Assembly: GCA_020135845.1 (NCBI GenBank)
Contig: JACHTQ010000001.1
Coordinates: forward strand, 105,551 to 169,550
Length of the DNA: 64,000 bases
Origin: Campylobacter sp. W0018
GTDB taxonomy: Bacteria; Campylobacterota; Campylobacteria; Campylobacterales; Campylobacteraceae
Direction of reading: 5' to 3'
Of this stretch, positions 20,029-28,720 are shown piece after piece (within the stretch, counting starts at the first letter, position 1; each line of letters begins with the position of its first letter). The notes beneath the pieces were generated by a model. It worked only from the letters and a program-made list of their open reading frames with translations, searched no databases and was not told the DNA's origin. A program made the translations under genes and the position numbers.

Positions 20029-21582
20029 TTATTTAGCATATTCTATAGATCTTAATTCCCGTATGACATTAACTTTAATTTCTCCAGGATATTGCATTTT
20101 TTCTTGAATTTCATTGGCAATTTCTTTAGCCAGTAAAGCACTTTCATCATCATTGATCAATCTTGCATTAGCAATGACGCGAATTTCTCTACCTGCATTG
20201 ATAGCATAAGCATTTTTAATCCCTTCTTTGCTTTTTGCAATGTCTTCTAGCTCTGTGACTCTTTTTAAGAAGGCTTCTAAAACTTCTCGTCTTGCGCCAG
20301 GTCTTGCTGCGCTTAAGGTATCAGCAGCACATACAGCAGCCGCTTCGATGCTTGTTGCTTCTTCATGTCCATGATGGGCATAAATCGCATTGATCACCAC
20401 AGGATGTTCTTGATAGCGCTTACAAAGCTCTCCGCCTAAATCAACATGTGAGCCTTCATAATCATGTGTTAAAGCTTTTCCAATGTCGTGTAAAATTCCA
20501 GCTCTTCTAGCTAAATTTTCATCACCCCCGCATTCAGCTGCAATAATTCCTGCTAAATGAGCGACTTCCAAAGAATGAGCCAAAGCATTTTGCCCATAAC
20601 TTGCACGATATTTAAGTTTTCCAATCAATTTAACAATCTCTGGATGAACTTTACTTAATCCTAAATCCATAACGATGGTTTGACCTTCTTCTAAAATAGC
20701 GCTTTCAAATTCTTGACACACTTTATCATGAACTTCTTCTATACGCGCAGGTTGAATTCTTCCATCTTGAACAAGCAGTTCTATTACCTTTGTAGCAATA
20801 GCGCGACGATAAAGATTAAAGCAGCTTACTATGATGGCTCCAGGTGTATCATCGATAATAATATCAACCCCTAGGACCATTTCTAAAGTTTTTACATTAC
20901 GTCCTTCTTTGCCTATGATGCGTCCTTTTAACTCATCGCTTTTAATATTGATTACATTGATAAGTCTTTCGGCGGCAAATTCTCCTGCAAAACGCGAAGT
21001 CGCTTGAGCTAGGATATAATTAGCTCTTCTTTTGGCTTCATTTTTGGCTTCTTCTTCGTATTTTCTTACTATATGTGCGATTTGGCTGCGTGAAGCTTCT
21101 TCGACTTTTTTAAGGATAATTTCACGTGCTTCATCTTGGGTTAGTCCTGTAGAACATTCTAAAAGATTAAGTAGTTCATGAAGTTTTAACTCATATTGAG
21201 TTTTTACTTTTTCAGCATCTAAATGCAAATCTTGAATTTGTCTTTTAGTGTGCGTGAGTTTTTCTTCATTTTCTTTTATTTTTTCTTCTTGAATTTGAAG
21301 TTTTTGTTCTTTTTTGGATAACTCGTCAAATTTTTGATTATAGTCTCTTTGAATTTTATGAATTTTATCTTCATATTTTTTCTTTGCCTCAAGTTCTGCA
21401 TTAAGTATAGAATTTTTAGCATCTTTAAGAGTAAGCTCAGCTTCGTGCTCTATAGCTCTTGCTCTTGCTTTAGCTTGCTCAACAAAAATTTCATATTTAG
21501 CATCATTAATTTTTTTAACAATTAGGTATCCGATTGCGATGCCTATTATAGCGGATACAAATGCGATTATTGACTCTATCAT
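20029..21582 (-). CDS. rny: Ribonuclease Y
   Basis: This membrane-anchored endoribonuclease initiates mRNA decay. Starting at the ATG at 21582 it has 517 residues: an N-terminal transmembrane helix (1-22), a long coiled coil (about 25-190), a KH RNA-binding domain (IIGKEGRNVKTLE) and an HD metal-dependent hydrolase domain with the HDIGK motif. An open frame extends 29 codons further upstream, but those codons lie inside the preceding gene and the family N-terminus begins at MIES. The gene overlaps the upstream cyclo-ligase frame by 68 bases. Confidence 0.95.
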   Translation of the reverse strand: MIESIIAFVSAIIGIAIGYLIVKKINDAKYEIFVEQAKARARAIEHEAELTLKDAKNSILNAELEAKKKYEDKIHKIQRDYNQKFDELSKKEQKLQIQEEKIKENEEKLTHTKRQIQDLHLDAEKVKTQYELKLHELLNLLECSTGLTQDEAREIILKKVEEASRSQIAHIVRKYEEEAKNEAKRRANYILAQATSRFAGEFAAERLINVINIKSDELKGRIIGKEGRNVKTLEMVLGVDIIIDDTPGAIIVSCFNLYRRAIATKVIELLVQDGRIQPARIEEVHDKVCQEFESAILEEGQTIVMDLGLSKVHPEIVKLIGKLKYRASYGQNALAHSLEVAHLAGIIAAECGGDENLARRAGILHDIGKALTHDYEGSHVDLGGELCKRYQEHPVVINAIYAHHGHEEATSIEAAAVCAADTLSAARPGARREVLEAFLKRVTELEDIAKSKEGIKNAYAINAGREIRVIANARLINDDESALLAKEIANEIQEKMQYPGEIKVNVIRELRSIEYAK

Positions 21583-22132
21583 TTTTTCTTTCTTTCTTAT
21601 AATATTTTTTATAAGGATTGATATAAAATTCACCCATAATATCATGTTCTTGAGTGATTTCTTTCTCACTCAAAGCATGGATACTTTGAGTAAAAATTAT
21701 ATTAGGTTTATAATGTAAATTTGCGAAAAATCTATCATAAAAACCTTGCCCATGTCCTATTCTTTTTAAATTTTTATCTATCCCGATAACTGGAACAATA
21801 GCTAGATCAATTTTAGCTTCTAAAAAAGAATTCATAGGTTCTAATATTCCAAACCTTTTTTTAACAAAAGGTAGCCTTAATTTTACAATTTTTAAACTTT
21901 TATCTTGCATAAATGGAGCAAAAAGTATGCATTTTTTACTAAGCAGATGACGAAATTTAACCAAATTTGGTTCATAAGCTAAAGGAATAAAAATAAGGAT
22001 TCTTTTTGCCTTTAATTTTTTAATGATATGAAAGCATTCTTGAAATATTTGAAAATCTTGTTTAAAATACAAATTTGGATGGCGTTTTAATTTAGTTTTT
22101 TGCAAAGCTCTAAAATGGATTTTTTGCATCAT
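21515..22132 (-). CDS. 5-formyltetrahydrofolate cyclo-ligase family protein
   Basis: This enzyme converts 5-formyl-THF to 5,10-methenyl-THF. The 205 residues show the substrate/ATP motif region VPVIGIDKNLKRIGHGQGFYDRF near 115-140 (family GxGxGYYDR) and an N-terminal basic segment. The last 23 or so residues are read from the sequence that also encodes the start of rny in another frame, so the tail is unusually basic and probably not conserved. The start could be either of two adjacent ATG codons (22132 or 22129). It is in the same direction as rny, the DedA gene and comEC. Confidence 0.82.
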   Translation of the reverse strand: MMQKIHFRALQKTKLKRHPNLYFKQDFQIFQECFHIIKKLKAKRILIFIPLAYEPNLVKFRHLLSKKCILFAPFMQDKSLKIVKLRLPFVKKRFGILEPMNSFLEAKIDLAIVPVIGIDKNLKRIGHGQGFYDRFFANLHYKPNIIFTQSIHALSEKEITQEHDIMGEFYINPYKKYYKKERKNDRVNNRICIRYNRHRNRIPNC

Positions 22133-22166
22133 ATGCCTTTTTAAAAACTTATTATCTTAGTTGTGT

Positions 22167-22172
22167 TATAAT
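22167..22172 (+). promoter_or_regulatory. -10 box before the TlpA-like/ftsY/radA operon
   Basis: TTGTGT-TATAAT lies 40 bases before the start at 22212. The TGTG just upstream of TATAAT resembles an extended -10. It is the only obvious promoter for the three tightly packed genes that follow. Confidence 0.55.
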
Positions 22173-22211
22173 TTTACCATTTTTTAAATGAGAATAAGGA
22201 AATAAAAGATT

Positions 22212-22763
22212 ATGAAAAAAATATTTTTATTGACTTTGATGATTTGTTTTTTTGCAGCCTGTAGCAATGATAAACAAAAAGATAAAGATGAAAATACAAG
22301 CGCAAATATAGAGGCAAATTTAGAACAAGGCGAAGATGTGAATTTTGATATTCATTTGATTGATGGAAATTCGATTTTGGTTCAAAAAAGCAATGAAAAA
22401 ATCACTTTTGATACTGATAAGGCAATTTTATTTGTGTTTTTTACTACATGGTGTACCCCTTGTGTTGCAGAAATTCCTTATTTAAATAATCTTCAAAATA
22501 AATACAAAGACCAAATCAATATAGTAGGCGTTTTACTCGAAGATAAAAGCGATGAAGATATCAAGGCATTTAAAGATGAAAATAAGATTGTATATGAAAT
22601 AGCTAATGGAGAAAACAATTATCTTTTAGCAAAGTCATTAGGAGGTGTTAATGGCATTCCTACCATGTTTTTATATGATAAATATTCTAAATTAATCAAT
22701 GAATATTTAGGTCTTATTCCTCAAGAAATGTTAGAAATTGATATTCAAAAGGCTATATTTTAA
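22212..22763 (+). CDS. TlpA/ResA-like thioredoxin-fold lipoprotein
   Basis: This 183-residue periplasmic thiol-disulfide protein has a lipoprotein signal peptide ending FFAAC (Cys at about 17). A charged linker follows, then a thioredoxin fold with the redox motif WCTPC at about residues 77-81 and a cis-Pro segment GIPTMFL near 150. A reductase acting on periplasmic proteins or on cytochrome c maturation is the usual role. The stop overlaps the ftsY start by one base. Confidence 0.88.
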   Translation: MKKIFLLTLMICFFAACSNDKQKDKDENTSANIEANLEQGEDVNFDIHLIDGNSILVQKSNEKITFDTDKAILFVFFTTWCTPCVAEIPYLNNLQNKYKDQINIVGVLLEDKSDEDIKAFKDENKIVYEIANGENNYLLAKSLGGVNGIPTMFLYDKYSKLINEYLGLIPQEMLEIDIQKAIF

Positions 22764-23629
22764 TGTTTGATTTTATAAAAAAAGGACTTTCAAAAACCCT
22801 TGAAGGAATTATTAGTATTAAGGGTGATAGTAAAAAAATAACTAAAGATTTACTTGAGGAAATTTTATTAGAATCTGATGTAAGTTATGAAATCGTTGAA
22901 GAAATCATTTATTATTTACCGCCTAGCAATGAGGTTAAAAAAGAAGACTTAAAACGAGTGATGCGTTCTTATTTTCTTTATGATAAACCTGAAATTGTAA
23001 ATTCTAAGCCTTTTGTGGAGTTAATTTTAGGGGTTAATGGGGCAGGAAAAACAACGACTATTGCCAAACTTGCTTATCTTTATAAAAATAGACAGCAAAA
23101 AGTGATATTAGGCGCTTGTGATACCTTTAGAGCGGGTGCGATTGAACAATTACGCCTTTGGTCTGAAAAAATTGGAGTAGATATCGTGCTTACTAATCAA
23201 GGGCACGATCCTTCAGCGGTTGCATTTGATACGATCAGTAAAGCCAAGGCTAAAAATTTTAATCAAGTTATTATAGATACGGCAGGTCGTTTACAAAATC
23301 AAAAAAATTTAGCCAATGAGCTTGAAAAAATTGTAAGAATTTCAAACAAAGCCTTAGAAGGGGCCCCTCATAGAAAAATTTTAGTTCTTGATGGAACTCA
23401 AGGAAATGCGGGAATTTTACAAGCTAAAGCTTTTAATGAAATTGTTAAACTTGATGGAGTTATCATTACCAAATTAGATGGCACAGCTAAAGGCGGAGCA
23501 CTTTTGGGTATAGCAAGAGAGCTTGAACTTCCTATTTTATATATAGGAGTAGGCGAAAAAATGGAAGATTTAATCGAATTTAATCCGGATAGTTTTTTAG
23601 ATATTTTATTAGAGGGTGTTTTTGAATAA
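22763..23629 (+). CDS. ftsY: Signal recognition particle receptor FtsY
   Basis: FtsY is the SRP GTPase receptor that docks ribosome-nascent chains at the inner membrane. The 288 residues contain the helical N domain (about 1-85) and the G domain with G1 GVNGAGKTTT (about 93-102), DTFRAGA, the DTAGR G3 motif and the TKLDGTAKGG G4 region. There is no acidic A domain, as in other short epsilonproteobacterial FtsY proteins. It overlaps the upstream lipoprotein gene by one base and abuts radA. Confidence 0.97.
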   Translation: MFDFIKKGLSKTLEGIISIKGDSKKITKDLLEEILLESDVSYEIVEEIIYYLPPSNEVKKEDLKRVMRSYFLYDKPEIVNSKPFVELILGVNGAGKTTTIAKLAYLYKNRQQKVILGACDTFRAGAIEQLRLWSEKIGVDIVLTNQGHDPSAVAFDTISKAKAKNFNQVIIDTAGRLQNQKNLANELEKIVRISNKALEGAPHRKILVLDGTQGNAGILQAKAFNEIVKLDGVIITKLDGTAKGGALLGIARELELPILYIGVGEKMEDLIEFNPDSFLDILLEGVFE

Positions 23630-24970
23630 ATGGCCAAAAATAAAATTCTTTTTGAATGCCAAGCTTGTGGAAATCAACAAAGTAAATGGTTAGGAAAATG
23701 TCCAGAATGTGGTGCTTGGGATAGCTTTGTAGAGTTAAAAACTGAACAAATTCAAGTCTTAAAAGAAATGGCTAAAGCAAGTTCAAAGGCTAGTGAAGCT
23801 GTATGTATTGAAGATGTAGAACTTGAACATTTTTCAAGATCAAGCACAGGAGATGATGAGCTTGATTTGGTTTTGGGCGGAGGATTGGTTGAAGGCTCTT
23901 TGATTCTTATTGGGGGAAGTCCTGGTGTTGGCAAATCAACACTTTTGTTAAAAATTGCTTCAAATTTAGCCAAAAAAGGTAAAAAAGTTCTTTATGTAAG
24001 TGGTGAAGAAAGCAAAGCACAAATCAAATTAAGAGCAGATAGGCTTGAAGCAAATGCGTCTGATCTATTTTTATTGACTGAATTATGCCTTGAAAATATT
24101 TTAGAGGAATTGCACAAAAAAGATTATGAAATTTTAATCATTGATTCCATACAAACTTTGTATTCTAATAAAATTTCTTCCGCAGCAGGAAGCATTACTC
24201 AGGTGCGTGAGATCACTTTTGAACTTATGAGAGTGAGCAAGGCTTTTAATATAAGCACTTTTATTATAGGGCATATCACCAAAGAGGGATCTATAGCAGG
24301 TCCTAGAGTTTTAGAACATATGGTGGATGTGGTGCTTTATTTTGAAGGCGATGCAACAAAAGAAATCAGACTTTTAAGGGGCTTTAAAAATCGTTTTGGT
24401 GGGACAAGTGAAGTAGGGATTTTTGAAATGACTTCTAAGGGTTTAGTGAGTGCAAAAGATCTCGCAAATCGTTTTTTTACTCGCGGAAGAGCCATTTCAG
24501 GAAGTGCATTAGGTGTAGTGATGGAAGGATCTCGCGCTTTAGTTTTGGAAGTGCAAGCTCTAGTTTGTGAAAGTGCTTATCCAAAACGCAGTGCTACAGG
24601 CTATGAAAAAAATCGTCTTGATATGCTTTTGGCTTTACTTGAAAGAAAACTTGAAATTCCATTAGGGCATTATGATGTGTTTGTAAATATCAGCGGTGGC
24701 GTTAGAGTAAGTGAAACTGCAGCTGATTTGGCTGTGGTTGCGGCTATAATTTCGAGTTTTAAAAATCGTCCTTTAAGTAAAGATAGTGTTTTTATCGGAG
24801 AGCTTAGTTTAAATGGTGAAATTAGAGAAGTTTTTAGTCTTGATACTCGTTTAAAAGAAGCAAAAATGCAAAAATTTAAAAATGCTATTATTCCTTTAAA
24901 ACCTATTGAAGATGTGGGTTTGAAATGTTTTGTGGCTAAGGAACTTAGTCAAGTATTAGAATGGATGTGA
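23630..24970 (+). CDS. radA: DNA repair protein RadA
   Basis: This RecA-like ATPase drives branch migration in recombinational repair and transformation. The 446 residues begin with a C4 zinc finger (CQACGNQQSKWLGKCPECG, about 11-29), then a Walker A GGSPGVGKST (about 95-104) and the RadA-specific KNRFG motif (about 250). A Lon-like C-terminal domain covers about 285-445. It starts directly after the ftsY stop and is the last core gene before the accessory segment. Confidence 0.97.
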   Translation: MAKNKILFECQACGNQQSKWLGKCPECGAWDSFVELKTEQIQVLKEMAKASSKASEAVCIEDVELEHFSRSSTGDDELDLVLGGGLVEGSLILIGGSPGVGKSTLLLKIASNLAKKGKKVLYVSGEESKAQIKLRADRLEANASDLFLLTELCLENILEELHKKDYEILIIDSIQTLYSNKISSAAGSITQVREITFELMRVSKAFNISTFIIGHITKEGSIAGPRVLEHMVDVVLYFEGDATKEIRLLRGFKNRFGGTSEVGIFEMTSKGLVSAKDLANRFFTRGRAISGSALGVVMEGSRALVLEVQALVCESAYPKRSATGYEKNRLDMLLALLERKLEIPLGHYDVFVNISGGVRVSETAADLAVVAAIISSFKNRPLSKDSVFIGELSLNGEIREVFSLDTRLKEAKMQKFKNAIIPLKPIEDVGLKCFVAKELSQVLEWM

Positions 24971-25092
24971 AATATTATCAATTTTTAATGTTTTATTATT
25001 CTCTAAAAAAATTATAATCAAAATAAGATAAGAGTGTGATTAAAGTATTTTATAAAAATTTAAAGATTTTATTGCAAAAATAAAAAAAATAT

Positions 25093-27219
25093 AAAAAGGA
25101 AAACAAATGATTGAAGAAAAAATCATCTCTTATGAAGAAGTTCAAGCAAATCCCATGCTTAAATGGTTTTTTTATGAAGAATGTAGTGTCAAAGATAAAT
25201 ATTATCAAGAATGGCAAGAATATGTTAAAAAAACAGATTTAAATACAATGTATATTATAGAAGATCCAAAAGGTAAAGATGTTTATGATTTATATCCATA
25301 CCAAAGACCTGATATAGCCTTTCGCCTATTTACTCGCATTGAATTATATGATCATGAATTTTTTGAATTTATTTTGCAATTCATAAAAGATCAAAAATGG
25401 TTGAATTTTTTATTGGCTTGTATTAGTTTTACAATAGAAGATGAAGATCATCACATAGTTTTAGAAAAAACAAAAAAAGTTATTAAGCTTTTAGTGGATA
25501 AGGGAGCTAATATCAATGCTTGCTTTTATCAAGGCGAGGAAGGACGGTACGAACCTTTGATCTTTGAAACCAGTAATCTTCTTGATGCCACTAAGATAGA
25601 AAGGGCTAATAAATTAGAACTTTTGCATTTTTTACTAGAACTAGGAGCAGATCCTAATCTTAAAAATTCAGAGGGTGAAAATTTATTACACAAGTTTCTT
25701 ATTTTTGATGAGCAAAAATTTGCTAATGCCTTAATTGATAGTGGTAAAATGAAAGATATCAATGAAATCATAGAATATGACAAAGGATCAATTTGTTATG
25801 GAGAAAATGCTTTAATATTGGCTGTAGAGGGGTGTTATTCTAACACAGTTAAAAAGCTCATTGAAGCAGGAGCTAATGTAAATGTTTTTGATCATTTTGG
25901 AAATTCTGCTCTTGATCTTATAGGCAATAAAAGTGAAACCATAAAAAAATACCTTCTTAAAGCAGGAGCTAAAAGTTCTTTAGAGCTTTTAGGCAGTGAA
26001 GAAAAACTGAGAGAATTTAAAGATGAAATGCGAAAAAAAAGAGAAATACAAGATAAAATAAAAAAAGAACACAAAAAACAACTTAAGGAAAACTATCTTG
26101 CTATCCTAGAAAAAACTCCTTTGACTTTTTATAACATAGAAGTTACTGAGGAATAAAAAGGAAAACAAATGACTAAAGAAAAAATCATCTCTTATGAAGA
26201 ATTTCAAGCAAATCCTATGCTTAAATGGTTTTTTGATACAGAAATCAAGCATAGTATTAAAGATAAATATTATAAGCAATGGCAAGAATATGTTAAAAAA
26301 ACAGATTTAAATACAATGTATATTATAGAAGATCCAAAAGGTAAAGATGTTTATGATTTATATCCATACCAAAGACCTAATATGGCTTCTCACTTATTTG
26401 GTGGTCACGAATTATATGATCATGAATTTTTTGAATTTATTTTGCAATTCATAAAAGATCAAAAATGGTTGAATTTTTTATTGGCTTGTATTAGTTTTAC
26501 AATAGAAGATGAAGATCATCACATAGTTTTAGAAAAAACAAAAAAAGTTATTAAGCTTTTAGTAGATAAGGGAGCTAATATCAATGCTTATTTTTATGAT
26601 ATGGATGGACAATACGAACCTTTGATTTTTAACACCAATTATCTTCTTGATGCCACTAAGATAGAAAGGGCTAATAAATTAGAACTTTTGCATTTTTTAC
26701 TAGAACTAGGAGCAGATCCTAATCTTAAAAATTCAGAGGGTGAAAATTTATTGCACAATTTTCTTCTTTCAGAAGAGCAAAAATTTGCTAATGCCTTAAT
26801 TGATAGTGGTAAAATGAAAGATATCAATGAAATCATAGAATATGACAAAGGATCAATTTGTTATGGAGAAAATGCTTTAATATTGGCTGTAGAGGGGTGT
26901 TATTCTAATACAGTTAAAAAACTCATTGAAGCAGGAGCTAATGTGAATGTTTTTGATCAATTTGGAGATTCAGCTCTTGATAATATAGGCAAAAAAAGTG
27001 AAACCATAAAAAAATACCTTCTTAAAGCAGGAGCTAAAAGTTCTTTAGAGCTTTTAGGCAGTGAAGAAAAACTGAGAGAATTTAAAGATGAAATGCGAAA
27101 AAAAAGAGAAATACAAGATAAAATAAGAAAAGAACGCAAAAAACAACTTAAGGAAAACTATCTTGCTATCCTAGAAAAAACTCCTTTGACTTTTCATAGC
27201 ATAGAAGTTACTGAGGAAT
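25093..27219 (+). repeat. Tandem duplication of an ankyrin gene (about 1.06-kb unit)
   Basis: Two head-to-tail copies (25093-26154 and 26155-27219) begin at the same ribosome-binding segment AAAAAGGAAAACAAATG and end at the same GAGGAATAA. The offset is 1062-1065 bases. Long stretches are identical at the DNA level, interrupted by short strongly different patches. This indicates a gene duplication followed by localised diversification or partial gene conversion. Confidence 0.93.
25107..26156 (+). CDS. Ankyrin-repeat protein, copy 1 (candidate immunity protein)
   Basis: This is a 349-residue soluble protein with no signal peptide or membrane helix. Residues 1-110 form a helical non-ankyrin region. 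Ankyrin-type helices follow around 120-140 (KLLVDKGANINA), 168-195 (LLHFLLELGADPNLKNSEGENLLH), 232-272 (NALILAVEGCYSNTVKKL, then EAGANVN) and 278-290 (YLLKAGAKSS). A lysine/glutamate-rich coiled tail covers 296-335. It is the first of four same-strand genes ending in a nuclease-like protein and a small acidic protein. Ankyrin proteins next to nuclease-like genes are often immunity proteins; this role is inferred only. Confidence 0.85.
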   Translation: MIEEKIISYEEVQANPMLKWFFYEECSVKDKYYQEWQEYVKKTDLNTMYIIEDPKGKDVYDLYPYQRPDIAFRLFTRIELYDHEFFEFILQFIKDQKWLNFLLACISFTIEDEDHHIVLEKTKKVIKLLVDKGANINACFYQGEEGRYEPLIFETSNLLDATKIERANKLELLHFLLELGADPNLKNSEGENLLHKFLIFDEQKFANALIDSGKMKDINEIIEYDKGSICYGENALILAVEGCYSNTVKKLIEAGANVNVFDHFGNSALDLIGNKSETIKKYLLKAGAKSSLELLGSEEKLREFKDEMRKKREIQDKIKKEHKKQLKENYLAILEKTPLTFYNIEVTEE

Positions 27220-27221
27220 AA
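26169..27221 (+). CDS. Ankyrin-repeat protein, copy 2 (candidate immunity protein)
   Basis: This 350-residue near-duplicate of the preceding gene has the same domain layout and ribosome binding site. It differs mainly in patches at about residues 12-36, 69-80, 140-160 and 196-203, and is almost identical elsewhere, including the whole C-terminal coiled tail. It ends two bases before the start of the nuclease-like gene (TAA-AA-ATG), so those two are translationally linked, which favours this copy as the direct partner. Cytosolic by absence of a signal peptide. Confidence 0.85.
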   Translation: MTKEKIISYEEFQANPMLKWFFDTEIKHSIKDKYYKQWQEYVKKTDLNTMYIIEDPKGKDVYDLYPYQRPNMASHLFGGHELYDHEFFEFILQFIKDQKWLNFLLACISFTIEDEDHHIVLEKTKKVIKLLVDKGANINAYFYDMDGQYEPLIFNTNYLLDATKIERANKLELLHFLLELGADPNLKNSEGENLLHNFLLSEEQKFANALIDSGKMKDINEIIEYDKGSICYGENALILAVEGCYSNTVKKLIEAGANVNVFDQFGDSALDNIGKKSETIKKYLLKAGAKSSLELLGSEEKLREFKDEMRKKREIQDKIRKERKKQLKENYLAILEKTPLTFHSIEVTEE

Positions 27222-27223
27222 AA

Positions 27224-28711
27224 ATGAGTCCTATTCATACAGGAAATATAAAATTAATACTGTGCGAGGAGGCGCATTTTTATATAGACTATGAAGAAGA
27301 TGAGATTGAAAATATCCCCATCATAGGAGCTAAGGTAAAAATATATGATAAAGATAAAAAGAAACTCCTGTATGAAAATACTGCTAATAATAAAGGAGAG
27401 GTAGAATTTTCCAATGATGAGATTAAAGATGATGTGTTAAGTTTTTATATAGAATTAGAGCATCCTGACTTCAAGAAAGAACCTATAGGAGGGCATGTTA
27501 TTGTAAGAAGTCTAGGCGAACAAGAATATCCTATTTACTTTAGAAGAATTAAACTAAGATTAAAATATGCTCCTTTTGAAAAATTACAAACCCCTAAAGA
27601 ATTTAAAAGAGCTCTTGAAGTGAGTGATAAAAAAAGAGAACATTATCAAACAGAGGATGGAGAATTAAACGAGGATTGGGATAGTTTAAAAACCAAAGCA
27701 GAGGAACTTTTAGCAAGAAATGAAGCCATCATAGAAAAAACTTATGGTGAAAAAATGGAAAAATTTAAGGACCAAGAAAAACTACTAGAACAAAAAGAAA
27801 AAGAAGCTACAACTCAAAGTGAAAAAGATGCCATAGCTAAAGAAAAGGCTAAAATAAAAGATATAAAAGCAAAATGGAAAAGACACAATAAACAAAAAGC
27901 AAAGTTTAAAAAACTAGTAAAAGAACATGAAGTTCCAAATAGTAAAACAGACAACACTAAAAAACTTAAAAATTTCATCAATAAAAGTGTAGGAGCTGAC
28001 TATGCTGAATGGGTTACCTCTCTTGCTCTTTTAAGACATGCTCCTCATCTTTGTTATCAAAGAATCAATGCAGATGGTGTTTTTAAAGAAGATGGAATTC
28101 GTAGTGGAAAGGGTAGCGATCCTGACTTTCTTATCACACTTGAAGATAAAAAAAGAATGATAGTAGAAGTTAAAAACTATGCTTATAGCAGTGCTTTAAA
28201 TTTAACCGATCAAATTTCTTATCAATTAAAATGTGTAAGATTATATGGAATGGATTATGCTATAGCTTGTAATAGAAGCACAGAAATAACCGATTATGGA
28301 AATAATTATAATTCTGTTTTTGCAAAACCAAGCAGCCAAGCAGAAATTAAGGCTAGATCAGAAGCAAGAGCTAAGGCTAAAGAAGAATTTAAATATTCTT
28401 TAGATTTTAATAAAAAACGTTTCGATAAGTCAAAAGTTCGAACAGAAAATCCTTTACTGGAAGAAGCTAACAAACTTCTAAAAGATGAAGGAAAAGGTTT
28501 AAGATCTGCACTTATAAGAATGTATCAAGAAGCTTTGCAAGGATTGCCTAGTTGGGTTTTTATTAAAAGACTTAATTTTAGAAGTAATTTAGGAAAAATC
28601 AATGGAGAAGATTTTGAACTAGATAAACATTTTGTGAATTTTTATGCTAATTTGCATGTTCAAGATAGAAAAGCACTTCATGATGAATTGCAAGTTATTT
28701 TAGAACCTTAG
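27224..28711 (+). CDS. PD-(D/E)XK nuclease-like protein, candidate toxin/effector
   Basis: I do not recognise a named family for the whole 495-residue protein. Residues 1-115 look like an immunoglobulin/transthyretin-type beta domain (alternating strands, with a GAKVKIYDKDKKKLLYEN-like stretch near 35-52). Residues 130-245 are a charged, lysine/glutamate-rich coiled coil. Residues 255-360 carry a PD-(D/E)XK-like core: Glu262 in an early helix, GSDPDF with Asp301, a strand, then VEVK with Glu315 and Lys317, and glutamines on the next helix (Gln330, Gln334). The C-terminal 130 residues are basic and helical. There is no signal peptide. The layout of N-terminal adaptor, coil and nuclease suggests a secreted effector or a defence nuclease. 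Confidence 0.7.
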   Translation: MSPIHTGNIKLILCEEAHFYIDYEEDEIENIPIIGAKVKIYDKDKKKLLYENTANNKGEVEFSNDEIKDDVLSFYIELEHPDFKKEPIGGHVIVRSLGEQEYPIYFRRIKLRLKYAPFEKLQTPKEFKRALEVSDKKREHYQTEDGELNEDWDSLKTKAEELLARNEAIIEKTYGEKMEKFKDQEKLLEQKEKEATTQSEKDAIAKEKAKIKDIKAKWKRHNKQKAKFKKLVKEHEVPNSKTDNTKKLKNFINKSVGADYAEWVTSLALLRHAPHLCYQRINADGVFKEDGIRSGKGSDPDFLITLEDKKRMIVEVKNYAYSSALNLTDQISYQLKCVRLYGMDYAIACNRSTEITDYGNNYNSVFAKPSSQAEIKARSEARAKAKEEFKYSLDFNKKRFDKSKVRTENPLLEEANKLLKDEGKGLRSALIRMYQEALQGLPSWVFIKRLNFRSNLGKINGEDFELDKHFVNFYANLHVQDRKALHDELQVILEP

Positions 28712-28720
28712 GAGGAAAAA

